A stretch of DNA of 64,000 nucleotides from Perkinsus olseni (Eukaryota; Perkinsozoa; Perkinsida; Perkinsidae). The notes beneath the pieces are model-generated. The model did not search any database. It saw only the letters and a program-made list of their open reading frames with translations, and was not told where the DNA came from. The DNA lies in contig JABANP010000024.1 of the NCBI GenBank assembly GCA_013115135.1, positions 186,001 through 250,000 on the forward strand, written 5' to 3'. The translations under genes were made by a program, and so were the position numbers. Shown here one piece after another: positions 1 through 12,378 of the stretch (position 1 is its first letter; each line of letters starts with the position of its first letter).

Positions 1-1221
1 ATGTTGCACCGAGTGGTATATAAACCCACCCAGATGACTCTATAATGACGCAGTTCCTTTCTAATTTCACAACATCAATTGCGACTCAGAGCCGGAATCC
101 GGATGTATGTAGCCATCTCGTATGTCGCGAAAACGTGTATACAAGCCAAATTTGGAAATGAGCTTTGGAATCTTCGAACGAAGCAGCTCTACCTGATACT
201 CTTCTCAATTTTTCCGAGTTTCACTGGGGCGAGTTCCACTGGGGCGAGCGAGGTTGTCATTGATTTTCACATATGCTCTTTCTACATAGGGCTTGTTCGT
301 GGGAGATGACTACATACACCTGCATTCCGGCTCCGGATCGCAATTGTCATTGTGAAATTCAAAGTGCGATACGGCATCATCATCTGGACGAGTTCCTACG
401 GCCCAAGAAAGCCCATTGGTCCCATGAATGGATGGCCCTACCAACTACTGGCCAAGCATTGATGAAGCCAGGGAAACGAGCTCTCCCCCTCTGCACGATA
501 GATTTACTCATCCGCAGCACTGCGTCCAGAACAGCTGTGTGACCCTTATCCCAAGCTCTTCCCATCACCTGCCAGGATCACCAGTCCCAGCTACCCTACG
601 TACACCTTATTCAACACCTCGAGGCTCGAGGATCCTCAACGTGACCATCCGTCAACAACCCCGGTTTTGCAAATCTACCGTCCTTATCGTGACCCCGGCA
701 ACCCACATCGTTCGGGTCTATTTCCTCTGGTCAAACCGAGCCAGTTGCGCTGAATTTGCACAGAGCTATTGAGGAGCTCTTCGAGCCCCTTTCCGCCTGA
801 GCAGCTATACCCGCCAGGGCAGGCGTGACACCTGAGCCGTCACTGTACCCTACTGTCTATCCCTGGTGACACATCCTCTGCCAACCAGCAACCAGACAGT
901 GACCACACCGGTCCACAGTCTCCCTGCTTCATGCACGTTCTGCCCGAAAGTATGAACCCAGGCCGGATAACGCTAACAGAACCGCCCTTCCGCCCTACTC
1001 TTCCAGCATCCACTCGCCACGTCACGGCTCTGCGCCGCCGCGCACAGTCCCGCCCTCTTCGGACTGATTTCTCCCTCCAGAATAAGCCGAGAGCCCATTG
1101 GTGGTATTCGGGGTATTCCCACCTGGTAGGTCCTCTCTGAAGTTTTCTTGCATAGTTCAAGTACGTCCACACCTGATTCAGGATCGCTTTCAAGTCCACC
1201 GGCTGATGGAGACAGCGGCGT
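1..1221. other. No gene that can be supported
   Basis: Frames on both strands are short and overlapping. A proline-rich stretch can be read on + around 545-770 and 850-1140, and it could be the 3' exons of a gene starting left of the window. No start, splice pattern or family motif confirms it, so it is left unassigned. Confidence 0.3.
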
Positions 1222-1273
1222 AACGTGACGCGTCTGTGCGCGCGGCGTTCATTGCTGATCCACGTGACGTCGG
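1221..1273 (+). promoter_or_regulatory. TGACG-rich stretch upstream of the four-repeat secreted protein gene
   Basis: AACGTGACGCG at about 1222-1232 and CACGTGACGTCGG at 1261-1273 lie 130-180 bases before the proposed start at 1402. They are CRE/E-box-like palindromes. Comparable TGACG/CGTCA clusters sit at 56.4 kb and 60.1 kb near other secreted genes. A regulatory role is inference from motif and position only. Confidence 0.25.
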
Positions 1274-1401
1274 AAATGTGTCACGCTGAAAACACGGCCA
1301 TAATTGGCGCTCTTTGTGAATCTCCAGGGTCTTGGTCCAGGCTGAGAATACTTCTCATCACCTCAGTTGTTTCTTTGTATTCAATCTCCAACAAGGTACT
1401 C

Positions 1402-2910
1402 ATGTCTCGTCTCTCTACTCTCGCAACAGTGATCAGTGCTGCCGCCGCCGGTGAGGTCGCCTCCCCCGACGGCATCTACTGTGGTGGTGGCAAGTACTGG
1501 AGCTCCCTCAACTTCAAGGTCGACAGCGCTGCCCACACCATCGAAGCCTCTGGTATCGCCGACAAGACCGGCGCTGCCCCGTGGTATCGCGATGATATGA
1601 CCTTTCACATGAGCGAGGATGGCACTGATATGGTGGTGACCAAGAAGCACCAGCCCGAGAACCGTCAGCTCTACTTTGTCGGTGGAACCGGCTACAAAGT
1701 CCCAGTGTGGACCGAGCTGCCATACAATGCCGAGTCCCAGACTATCACTGTCTCTTACAAGGAGGAGGAGATGGTATGCAGCTATGAGAAATGCCCCGCT
1801 GGCCAACCGGCTCATCGCGGCGAGTTCTCTGGTCCCGATGGTACCTACTGCTGCACTGACGGTTTCTACTGGAGCTTCATCCTCTTCAAGGTTGACGCCG
1901 CTAAGAACGTCTTCGACGTGAGCGGTGTCGCCAACCTCCCCAACGTTGACTCCTGGCGCAAGTCCGGTGTCTCCTTCCGCATGAACGAGGAGAACACCCT
2001 GATGGAGATCAGCAAGACCAAGATGGAAGGTCGTGAGCTGAAGCAGCACAACATCGGAGACATGCACTTGCCCTACACTCTCGACTGGCCGGAGTTGGCG
2101 TTCGACCCCGAATTCCAGCAGATCAGCGTCCCGTACAGCACAGACTATATGCAATGCACAAACGATCAGTGCCCCCCAGGCTCCCCAGTTAGCAGCGGTC
2201 GCTTCATCCCCGATGGTATGTACTGTTGCAGCGGGTACACCTTGAAGTCGCTCATTTTCAACGTCAACTACGCCAGTCGTACCTTCTCGGTCTCCGCTAT
2301 CGCCAACGTCACCGGTGCCGCTCCGTACTTCAAGGGTGGCATCCACTTCCACATGAGCGAGGACACCACCAAAATGTTGGTCGACAAGAAGCCGGAGAGC
2401 CGCGAGCTCCAGTCACATGCCATTGGTGGTTTCGGTCGCGATCCCCCCCAGTTCGACCAGTTGTACTTCAACGCCGAGGCGCAGACCATCACCGCCTTGG
2501 ATGAGGATGACATGCTCGTGTGCAGTTTCGACCAGTGCCCTGCCAACTCTCCGATGGGTTTCCTTCCCGGCCTTCCCAATGGTATGTACTGCTGCAGCAG
2601 CTTCCACTGGAAGAATGTCTTCTTCATGGTCGACTATTCTGCTGGCACCCTCATCGTCTCCGGTATGGCTAGGACCCCCGGTGCTGCACCGTGGTACCTC
2701 TCTGATATCCACTTCCACATGAAGGACGACAACACCGTGATGCAGATCGGAAAGGCCCGTGCCCTCCGCAGTAAGCAACTTATCGGAAGGTACGGCTACG
2801 CCCTTCCCAAGTTCCACGACTTGCGCTACAACGCCACCGCCGAGAGCATTACCTTGTTCTACCGTGATGCACAGATTGAATGCACTTACAAGCAGTGCGC
2901 TATCGAATAA
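1402..2910 (+). CDS. Secreted protein of four GxYC repeats
   Basis: Intronless 502-residue protein. The frame is open from 1225, but the ATG at 1402 is preferred because it opens directly onto a signal peptide (MSRLSTLATVISAAAAG). The mature part is four copies of a ~123-residue module. Each begins DGxYC (residues 23, 146, 271, 393) and continues with an aromatic-rich strand (YWSSLNFKVD type), SGxA, a GAAPWY-like turn, FHMSED, and a closing CSxxQCP cysteine motif. Spacing and cysteines are regular, so it should fold as four similar, probably disulfide-bonded, beta-rich domains outside the cell or in a secretory compartment. The end is TAA TAA. I recognise no named family. The GxYC opening recurs in the C-terminal domain of the mucin-like proteins at 23.0 and 26.4 kb, suggesting one extracellular domain family. 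Molecular function is unknown. Confidence 0.85.
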   Translation: MSRLSTLATVISAAAAGEVASPDGIYCGGGKYWSSLNFKVDSAAHTIEASGIADKTGAAPWYRDDMTFHMSEDGTDMVVTKKHQPENRQLYFVGGTGYKVPVWTELPYNAESQTITVSYKEEEMVCSYEKCPAGQPAHRGEFSGPDGTYCCTDGFYWSFILFKVDAAKNVFDVSGVANLPNVDSWRKSGVSFRMNEENTLMEISKTKMEGRELKQHNIGDMHLPYTLDWPELAFDPEFQQISVPYSTDYMQCTNDQCPPGSPVSSGRFIPDGMYCCSGYTLKSLIFNVNYASRTFSVSAIANVTGAAPYFKGGIHFHMSEDTTKMLVDKKPESRELQSHAIGGFGRDPPQFDQLYFNAEAQTITALDEDDMLVCSFDQCPANSPMGFLPGLPNGMYCCSSFHWKNVFFMVDYSAGTLIVSGMARTPGAAPWYLSDIHFHMKDDNTVMQIGKARALRSKQLIGRYGYALPKFHDLRYNATAESITLFYRDAQIECTYKQCAIE

Positions 2911-3293
2911 TAAACCAGGAGTGATTTTGCACTACCACCAAGTTACTGAAATTTAGTATTTATACACCGCCTTAGCCGATGTACAGCCGGCACCATGATC
3001 AAGGCCAACAACAACAACAAGCACCACCACTTTTCCGCTCTCCAAACAGGAAGAGCATCATTTTTTCTACACTGTCTTTTTCCCCTTCGTCATATTTCGT
3101 TTGGTCGAGCCCAGGGTGGCCTCGACTTGACATCAAGCACTTCGTTGCTTGAACCCCATACATCCTATTGTTGTTGAGTTTATTAGTAAATCAGGCTGGT
3201 GATCGCCCGGGAATTCAGCACAGTATATGCAGTGCTGGTAATTGAATATCACGCGAATCGTCTATACACATGACCTACCAACTTTCCCCAACC
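2911..3293. other. Convergent intergenic region
   Basis: Lies between the 3' ends of the + strand secreted gene and the - strand RIH-domain gene. No membrane-segment-encoding frame is seen on the - strand here. That matters for the claim that the RIH gene stops without a channel domain. Confidence 0.4.
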
Positions 3294-6200
3294 TCAGCGA
3301 GTGTCCTTCGCTAAGCCCCCCTCTACCCTATCGACCCACCTATTGAGTAATGGAATGAGCCATGTACTGTCCTTCAGGGCATCACATACTGCAATGGTGA
3401 GGTTACAGTCAGAAGCACTGCCAGCGCCGGGAGGGACCCGCACGCCATTCTGCCAGTCTGCGTAGTGTCCTTCGCACAGCTCCTTGATGAACCTAATCAC
3501 CAGACTATTCCCTCAACCCGTAGGCCCTGGTTGACACCTCAGACTGGAGAGTAGTAAGTTCCAGTGATCTCTCTCAGGGACATACTGCCGACTGGATACA
3601 CCGAGGTCCAAGGAACCGGGATAGCAACCACCCTTCCGGTGGAGTGCATTAGTCTGGGGCTCGGTTCTCAGTACATCTCGGAGATTCTCTAGGAATCTCA
3701 GCTTGGTGACAGGAGGCTGCTGCCAGAGTTGGGACTGAGGGGAAGCGAAGTGGTGTCAACGAGCCGTAGAGCCGGACCAGCAACAACAGCAAAACGGCAC
3801 ACCCGTGCACGAAAACAGAGCGATTCCATGCGATGCAGTGGTAGAGATTACCTGTGCCTTTTTAAAGCCTCCCTCCACACAAACCACTGCCAACTTCAAT
3901 GCGCTGAGCAAGATAGCACGGGAATGGCTGCCCAAGAGATGAGCGAGCATCCAGCACACTTCAGTACGACGGACGAAGTCATTACGGCGTGCCTGAGTCG
4001 CTATCGCTTTCACAATGGTCACCGCGGAGGAGCTGCGACGTTACCTGCACTAGGGGCATGAGGACCTTCAAGTAGAGACGAGTGAACTTGGTCTTGTTGG
4101 ATTTGATCCATTGGCAGTTCATAAGACTGCTGCAGTCGTCGTCCATAGGCTCGTCATCTGCTTGGTCGCTGACCACCGACCGGGCCGACCTACAGCCAAA
4201 TAGCTCGGGCTCGGGATCGAACCGGGGTCCTCTGTCGTCGCAGCACCCTGCTCACCTCGCTGCCGCAGATGTTCTGACCAACACTTTTATGATCTTGTTG
4301 AGGCAGTCCCACTCGTAATGCCCTCCCTCATCCCGAAAGATGTTAGTGAGATTATTGAGTTGTTCCGCTTCCGACTGCCAGCTGATAGCCTCCGTTATCC
4401 TCTGAGCACAAGTATGAATGGACATGATAGCGATCAAGCGGTCGAGCTATGAAGGAGCCGGCGCCGACCAAGATTTCCAAATATCAAATCCCAAATATTT
4501 CCATCATCACCAGGTCCGATATCACACAGCGGTAACACGCTGGCTCGTCAACCAGGTGACTAAACGGCATGGGTCTCTACGTACCTGTCTATGTGCCCTC
4601 TCATCAGACTGTGCATAGATCTCCTTCTCTGTGGCGCCCAGCTTCCTCAGCAGCCGAGGCCTGCTGCATAGCCGTCTATGCCTCTCCAGTTGGACTAGAG
4701 TATCCGATACCAACGCTTGGTCACAGCGGATGACCTAGAGAGAAAATAATACTTCCCAGAGCGGTTGAGAAAGTCCAACAGTGACGGAAAGAGGGCGGAT
4801 GCAAAGGGCAATCCCACCCACGGCTGAGCAGTGGGAGGCGAGCTGGAGATGGCCCTCTCGTCACGCGCCCCATCCTACCGTGCACTTGTTAACCATGGAG
4901 CCATGACTTGGATCAACTATGTGTATAAGGCAAGCTGATAGCGCTGTTATGCTAGCTGCATCCTCCATGGTAAGATCTGTACATTCACACAGTCTTGCTG
5001 TTAGCTCCGCCGATGCCTTCTGTACCTCCAGGCCACGCAGGACCGGGACCACCCTGAGGGAGCCATGGATCAGTGGGGAGTCACTGATTATCAACCAACC
5101 ACACTCGGAGCTAATACAGATGATGTTTGTAGTAATACGGAAGAAGCGGCGGTCTACATCGTAGTAGGTAGAACAAGAGAGAGTACCGATTGTGGTAATA
5201 ACGGTAGAGGGCAGTCGCGATGGTAGTAATAACGGTAGAGGGCAGTCGCGATGGTAGTAATAACGGTAGAGGGCAGTCGCGATGGTAGTAATAACGGTAG
5301 AGGGCGGTATCCAGCGTAGTAACAGTCATGAGAACATAATTGTTTTAGGAATGGCCTTAGCAAAGACAATAGCGGTGAAGACTTACGTCCCTCTTCCAGT
5401 GGCATCAATAACCCCACCAGTATGGTACAGCGATGTTAAGAAGGGTATGATACACTTGAAGACATAAGCTCGAGGGGTGGCCAACTCCTTATGTTTCCCC
5501 AACCATACACAAGACGACAATACCGTCGATGCACGGCCATCATCCAACCCTTGCTGTGAACCTAGAAACAGCAGCAGCAGCAGCAGCAGACACTCTTTCC
5601 TCCAGTCCCTCATTATCAGCGTGCCCACCCCTCTCACCATTATCCTTGGCAGAGCCTCCCGCATAGAGGGCCTGCTGCCTCTTGTGCGCCTCTAGACAGC
5701 CTGTACTGGTAAGAGTAAAGTCAGTCATCAGCTCGGCTATCATATTGCCAGGGACAGTCAGAACCGCTTCCGCTGTATGGACCAACCTGACCAGGATCAC
5801 CAGTACTTTCAAACGCTGCCGTCTCCCCGTCCGAACAGCACGTCAGCGAGAGCATCAAGAGCGTGAATTGGCTACCCTCTCGAACTCGGTAGCAGAATAG
5901 GTGAACGTATGGTACAAAATTCTGCTGTCCTCAGCTCACCTTATAAAATCAAGTAACGCTGCCTTCACGCCCACCCTGGTGCATGACATCAACAGCCTGA
6001 CCATATTACCCACCGGCAGTACTCGTCCCAGCAAGGCCGCGACCTGCCATCAGCAGTCGTCACCCAGCCGAGGAGACCAGCAAGCCTCACCCTCCCATCT
6101 TTCCTTCTCGTCTCCACAGTGGTTTGAGTGACATCATTAGAGTCTGTGACGACCACTGCCTCGGCGTCATCCGTAGCACAGACGCGCAACAGGTCCAACA

Positions 6201-9200
6201 GCTCAACGTAGTACCTCGGGTTCCCCGTGTTCAGCTGCCCCACGAGGCTTTGCATCACAGCAGAATTACCTGACCACCAAGTGCGAGCGCTCGAAACTAC
6301 AAATTCCATTGGAATGTTCGACACTCTCCAATCTACAAGGCACCCGGCTTCTCAGCTTAGCAGCTGTGCAAATTTCCTCCACTCGAGATAATCCAAGAGA
6401 GAGGGCGTCGTGGTCTTACCCTTGGCGATGGCAACGTAGAGATCTCCCAGCACGCTAGGGACCTCACAAAGGCTTCTCGCTATGGTTAGCCTGATGCCGC
6501 TGTCCACTAAGGAGGCGTCCAGACACTCCAAGAGAGTTCTCAGGGCCTGTATCTCCACAGCCATTGGGCGCTGGGACAGGATACGAAGGGAACAGCTAAC
6601 GTACTGCTCGTACCTGCCAAGGCCGAGGCCGCTGAGGGCAAGAGACGTGCCATGCATGGAATGCGGTGATCAGGAACGGAACCTTGCATGTTGCAACAAC
6701 TCGCCCTCTAGCTCCTGTCGTGACAGGCGATGACGGGTCAGTGATTCTAGGAAGAATGACCCTCATTAAAAAGTGTGTGTTCCGGGCGTTCCGCGAGACA
6801 AGCGAAAATTGATGACCGGTGAGAATCAGAAGAGAAGCAGCCTCGGGTGTCCTACCATTCTGATGCCAGCTCCTTATTAGCACACAGTAGCTCGATGCAC
6901 AGTCGATTAGCTCCTCTGATGTCATCCTCAGCATGCCGCAGGTAGATCGGGAACTCCCTGGCCAATCGCCGTATCACCGTCCTGTAGCTGGTGGCATGGG
7001 CAATAGTGGTCAAAGTTGAATAACAGTTCTCCCACACCGCCACGCCCAAGTACGGTATTTTCAGCAACTCCAACAGACGCTCATGGACCCCTAGGGCAAC
7101 ATAGAGGTCAGTGGCCCTGAAAAGCACGCCCTACCGCCATAGACAACCCCTGCCTCCGTCTACTTACTTAGTCAGTCCAGTATGGTCATCAGGAACAAGG
7201 CTAGCTCGAAGCTGTCCCGAGGCCCTCGCAGCCAAGAGCATGTCGACCTCAGGCTCATCCAGTATCCTCGCCAATTCCACAGTCCACTTCTGCACACTCT
7301 CCAACAGGTCCATTTGGCCCTCCTCTACATAGTGAACTCTAAGGAGGGACCTCTTGAGCTCAGTATGTGTGACATGTAGCCGTAGTAGCATGCTCGCTAG
7401 GCTCTCTTCAAGGTTGGAGTCCGTTGTCCTGTGCAGGGCGTTGAAGCACTTCTCCACAAGATTGAGGCCAGGGTCCAGCAAGGCATCCCCGATATCATCC
7501 ACGCCACGACCAGCCACCACCATCAGCACACGCTGATGAAGCTGCAAGTCCTTTATCGAATGCAGTACATTGAGAGCCTCCACTTTGCATTTCCTCCCAC
7601 TGATCACTCTCCTCTGCACCTCCTCCTCCGTACCCGTCACGAACTGCTCAGTGCTGGCCACATGGATGAGCTCCCTTACGGTACAGAGTCTGTCATTAGG
7701 GTCGTTGTACATGTCGTTCACAGTAACCGCGTGGACTAGCTCAAGGGCCGCATGAAGAGCTTCATTCACCTCAGGCTGATACACACCCCGATGCACGAAG
7801 GCTAAGAGAAGGTCAAGGAGCCTCCTAGGCCCCTCCGCCGTCTCCACCTGCATGTTCTCGACAGTTCTATCGACCACCTGCCTCTGCCAAGTGATGCCAA
7901 TGGTACCGCTAGGGTACTGGTCCATTGCCCTGTCCTTATCCACTACATAGGTCGTTGAGGCCAGCTCCTTCCGACTCCACCCCACTTCACATACATCCAC
8001 AAACAGCGTTAATATCATCCTGCACAGCCCCACCACGGCGATGCATGCCATGGGCGCCTCGTACTCGGCCTTGAAGCAGCTGACCATTGCTCGGTCCAAC
8101 TCCTGCAGCAGGGGCTGCAGCTCCACGTCCAACACCGCCAACAGCTGCCTCGATATTTCGGGATTATGCTGGGCAATATCTCCTACTAGAACCTGGGCTT
8201 GCAGGAGAGATCTCGCGCCGAGTTCACCTACCACGTTGAGAAAATGCAAGAAATACCTAGATTGCAAGACGAAGTACCTGCTATACTGCTTCTGAGCTTC
8301 TCCAAGTACGCTAGGGTGTTGCAAATGCGATCAAAGACCATCCTCTGCGCTCGCCTGGACTTCCTGCACACACTGCTGATCGCGGTGGCCCCTCTTATCA
8401 ACAGCGAGTTCTCCTCAGTCGTGAAAGTCACCTCTACAAGCTTCTCAACCTGACCGAGCCCACGTAGTGAAGAAATCTTTCGGCTGCGCAAGAGGATACC
8501 TGCGCCTCTGAGATGCTGAAGCACCTCCTGGTACAGACCCCTGCGACGCCTTCGATGGAGGCAGGCAGGGCCTTCCACAACTTGATGGCTATGGCATTGA
8601 CAGTATCAGTGTGAAGCGACGGGATGAGGCACGACAACAGTCTGAATGACGATGGGGTTGCTGACAGGGCGACTAGTACTGTTATCACCTCCCTTTCCTG
8701 ATACTCGGAGGGTGCTTCAATATTGCACTCAGTGCCCCCATCTCCACCGCTGCTCGGACCAGTAGGCCAATCGGACCCTAGACGACATGAGTGAGGACAG
8801 CATACGTGAGGCTTTAAGCTCACCCTAGCCTCCTTCCAAGGTTGCAGTAGATTCCGAAACTGCAGTAGCGCGTCCGAGTCCTCAGTGAAGGTATCCACCC
8901 GCCACACAGCCTCCCTTACTGCCCTCTCCCATATCCTCCCTCGGTCCTTCTTCGTATCAGTCACGCGCTTCGGGCGCAGTTTGCGGATATAGATTGGGCC
9001 ACAGCGCGCGCCCCAGGACATAGACTCTATCACAACAGCGTTGTCTCGCCGCCCCCTCCGACCCCCCTTCTGATGGTCACCGTCCTCTCCGTCACTAGTC
9101 TTCGACCCACTGGCCAGACTGAGAGTAGTGAGCTGCTTCCGTACAATAGCCCAATTGCACATCTTCTGATGCTTGTCATGGTCAACCTCCCTCGATGGAG

Positions 9201-12200
9201 GCAGCCCTTCGAAAACATCATCATCCTGCGAGACAGAATGCTCAAACCTAGCCGCCCTGTTGCTAGCTTCCTCTGCCGCCCGCCTAGCCGATCGTATCCT
9301 CTCCAGCTCATCCCAATCGCCCTTCTCTGCCTCCACCACTTTGAACCAAGTTCCAGGGCTCCCCTGGGTATAACAGTCAGTAGCCTCTAGACAGTGACGG
9401 TAGATGCCATAGTCGCCCTCATCAACCGATATATCCACACACAGTAGCTTCCCCGTAGCCACATGCCTGAACTGTGCGTACCGCCCCAGCTCCACTTCCT
9501 CGCCAAATTCACGGTATCGGCTCACACAAAGATGATACTTATCGCATACTTCAACGAACTCCAGTGAGCTCTCGTCACGGATATCGGCAGCACCACTGCC
9601 GGGGTCCACCGATGACGTTGAATCGTCATCCTCTATGACCTGATAGTGCTGCTGCTCCGCTCCGCTGTAGAGACCAAGAGAGTAGCATCGCACGCATACA
9701 CGAGTGGCTGACACCGGATGCTGATAGTAGGCGAGACTGACAGCGACAGAGAAAATGACAGCGGAGCGAAGCAGCTTCCTCGTCCAACCTTGTGTCATGA
9801 CCGCAGGTGGAACATGTCGTTCCAGTCTGTTCCTCGGGTGCAGCTGCTCCCCCTGTCGCTGACTCGTGGTAGAAGAATGAGTGTAGGGCGTCACAGTACT
9901 CCACATCCAGCCGTACTACTCCCGATAGACTGAGAATAGCAGCGGATCGACATGCGACCGCTCTACCGGTTCAACAGCCTCTCGGTCATCAGCCTACCTG
10001 CCCCCTGTGTTAGCCCCCGACTCCGTGTTGGCAGTGGTGACACTGGGCTGCAGTCGAAAAGGTACGGCGAACGTCTTGAGGAAAGTCTTGCCAGTGTGAG
10101 GATTATAGTAAGGATCGGTCCACAGCGATCGAGACGACAGTATCGAAGAACGATACCTGCATAGTGCGTCCGCGTATCCAGAGCTCGGGAGCTAAGGCGT
10201 CCCTATTACCACTCACTAACCTGGTAAAAGCTACCGCTGGCACCATCAAACTCCTCGACGGTAATGTCCTTCTCCCGACGCCCATTTACCTAGTACAACC
10301 CAGTCCACGCCAGAAGGGCCTCAGTCTTGCCTCACCTGTCGACTGCTGCGTGAAGCATAGGTCATCCAGGCAGGCTTATTAGCATACGCTTGAGGCTCGA
10401 ATGCAACACCCATGCCGAAAACCCGCCCGTCCTTCGCCAAGTGGGCCTCAGTGAGACCCTTGAGGGTCGCGTCACTCAATGGTGTACTCTGCTCCGCCAA
10501 ATGAGCTGCCAAATTAACCGCCGACTGTGCCAGGGAGTCAGCTAGTTTATCAGCCTCAGCCGCAGTAAGATACGTCGGATGGCGGTGACTGGTGCTCATC
10601 TCCGAGGCTTCCGCCGACACACGACTGCTCCTCTCACTCGACTTCATCTCGGCCGCCTACAGACAGCAGCTAGGGACCCGCCAGAGGCAGTAACAGCAGC
10701 AGCAGCTCACCTTCAACTGACTGTCTAGACTGACCACACCAGCAAAGGCATTCCTCCAATAGAAGGGCACGGCATAACCCAGGAAATCACCATCACTACT
10801 GTAGCTATTCCAGACCCCTCGGCCCTGTCGTTTGGCCTCAACATACCTAGTCCAATGGGTCACTCATTGACCAAGACGCCACTGGTAGTAGTACAGTTCG
10901 TTGCGAGTATAATCCGGGCCCTGCGGAGGGATCCATTGATAGAATTCTGCTTCGGCCACCTCCTGTTCCCTAGACTGTTGAGCCCGTGTCCGGTCACCAA
11001 GCTTACAATATCTCGGAAGATTCTCGAATACATAGGGTTCGAAGCACACTGCCATGTATTTGATACTAGCACTGGACTCGAACTCTTGCAGCAGCAACTG
11101 CTCGATGTACTTATCCGTGACCATGGAGGGATTACTCCTCTCCAAGGCAGCCACCACTCGACGAGGATGCACAGTCTAAGACACAGACGAGTAAATCTTA
11201 GGAGGACTCAAGCCTCGGCAGTTAATACGCAGCTTGAAGCGAGGGTTGGGCGTACAAGTAGATTCTACTCGAAGGCAGACGGACGGTCTGCCGCCAAATA
11301 AAACGACAGTTTTATATCCAAACGTGATCATACTGCCTTCCGAGGCTGAGGCTCATCATCGCAGCATTGGAACGAGGAGGGAGGATGCGTTCAAGTCCAT
11401 ATCCCTTAGCCGAAGGAAGCGCTCTCTACTACCTGCATCTGCATCCATGAAGGGACGAATCGATCCGTCAGCTGTTGACTCGCTGCCAACTGCTGGGCCG
11501 GCGAGATAGGTGGGTCATCGGACACAGCTTCTACCTGCGGCGAACCTCATGGAACTTCCCGACCTCTCCGTATCTTCCATGAATGAAGCTCGGATACCCT
11601 CTCTAGTACCTCCCATTCGCAAACACTCCAATCAATGTCCTTTTGGTCCATCCCCTCAGGCAATGGCCATTCCTCGATCGTGTCGGCCAGCACACTGCCG
11701 CCTTGCGGGGCGAAGATACTCTCCTCTCCACAAACGAAGAAGCGGTCCCCCACCCGCAGGGACTGCCTCTTCCTCGATCCGCTCTGAGCACTACTCCTTG
11801 GCAGCGCTGTCTAGCGAGGCAGCCCTCCTACCATTGGCTCGACCATCTCCTCAAGCGTGAAGGAACCGCAGTCGTTAAAAATAGGGGCCACTGGGAGAAC
11901 CTTCTTAGGGGGAGCTGCTTCCACTGGGGACACTGGTACGGTCTCGACAGGCGAGCGGTTGCTCACTACGAAGGTTACCTGGTCAACTACCGACCTCAAA
12001 GATACGTCCTAGATCTCTCCCGGGGGTACTTGATTCTGGACTGATGCCGAATCTGACGCCATGTTATCATCATCCTCCTCCCGCTCCGAAGAACTGAGTG
12101 AGCCATTGGGTGTGGGAGTTGTGGTAGCCGCCGTGAGGCTCAAGTTCATTTCCTTGCCTTCCACTTTGGGTAAAGTACCGTTGGTAAGGGCTGTCATACA

Positions 12201-12245
12201 GAGGGTACTACCAAGGACTAGCTCCCCGCAACCATTAAACGACAC
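3294..12245 (-). CDS. Giant intron-rich Cache / MIR / RIH / RIH-associated protein (IP3- or ryanodine-receptor-like, no pore seen)
   Basis: Read right to left. An acidic N-terminal exon opens at ATG 12245. A globular segment with VGDRFFVCGEESIF lies at ~11.75 kb. Two Cache-like blocks span ~11.17-9.7 kb: AVCFEPYVFENLP and GYAVPFYWRNAFAGVVSLDS, then MGVAFEPQAY, WTDPYYNPHTGKTFLKTFAV and SGVVRLDVEY. A MIR-like motif AQFRHVATGKLLCVD is at ~9.48-9.43 kb. Long helical RIH-like stretches run through 8.4-5.5 kb, including TDLYVALGVHERLLELLKIP at ~7.1 kb. A RIH-associated motif, FIKELCEGHYADWQNGVR, is at ~3.49 kb. In IP3/ryanodine receptors these domains form the cytosolic ligand and coupling part and are followed by a six-helix pore. 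Here the frame stops at 3294 and a + strand gene follows. A 54-nt GT-AG intron near 9.78 kb joins Cache to MIR in frame, but a separate gene starting inside the MIR frame (open from 9906) is possible. Internal exon joins are approximate. Confidence 0.6.
4190..4270 (-). ncRNA. tRNA-like (B-box) sequence in an intron of the RIH gene
   Basis: On the - strand it contains GGTTCGATCCC, a perfect RNA polymerase III B-box / T-loop. The T-stem has one mismatch, and no convincing acceptor stem or A box is found. It lies between coding stretches of the host gene and has the same sense. Most likely a tRNA-derived repeat remnant rather than a functional tRNA. Confidence 0.3.
5188..5310 (+). repeat. 31-bp minisatellite, four copies
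   Basis: The unit begins GATGGTAGTAATAACGGTAG and repeats every 31 bases four times. The first copy has small differences and the last decays after ~26 bases. It lies in the span of the RIH-domain gene, most likely in an intron, because the flanking coding stretches end before it. Confidence 0.9.
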
Positions 12246-12378
12246 TCAACTCGACAGCAACGAAATCAAGCAGTGGAGACAGAACTTTTTGACAAAAAAC
12301 GCGCTGATGTCGGCGGAGCGAAGCAGCAGAACGACGCAAGACGGTATACCCGCCACTGTTGACAAATGAAGCGGCGGC

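Noticed and set aside
1381..2352. 323-codon - strand frame across the four-repeat gene
   Set aside because: Shadow of the + strand gene. The + reading has a signal peptide and four regular repeats, while the - reading has no repeat logic of its own.
5111..5417. Tyr/Pro/Leu-rich - frames with repeats
   Set aside because: Produced by the 31-bp minisatellite; probably intronic.
8434..9906. The 490-codon frame as a stand-alone gene starting at 9906
   Set aside because: Its first ~55 codons overlap, in another frame, the end of the Cache domain (SGVVRLDVEY). A 54-nt GT-AG intron joins that exon to this frame. Not fully excluded; see the Cache/MIR/RIH finding.
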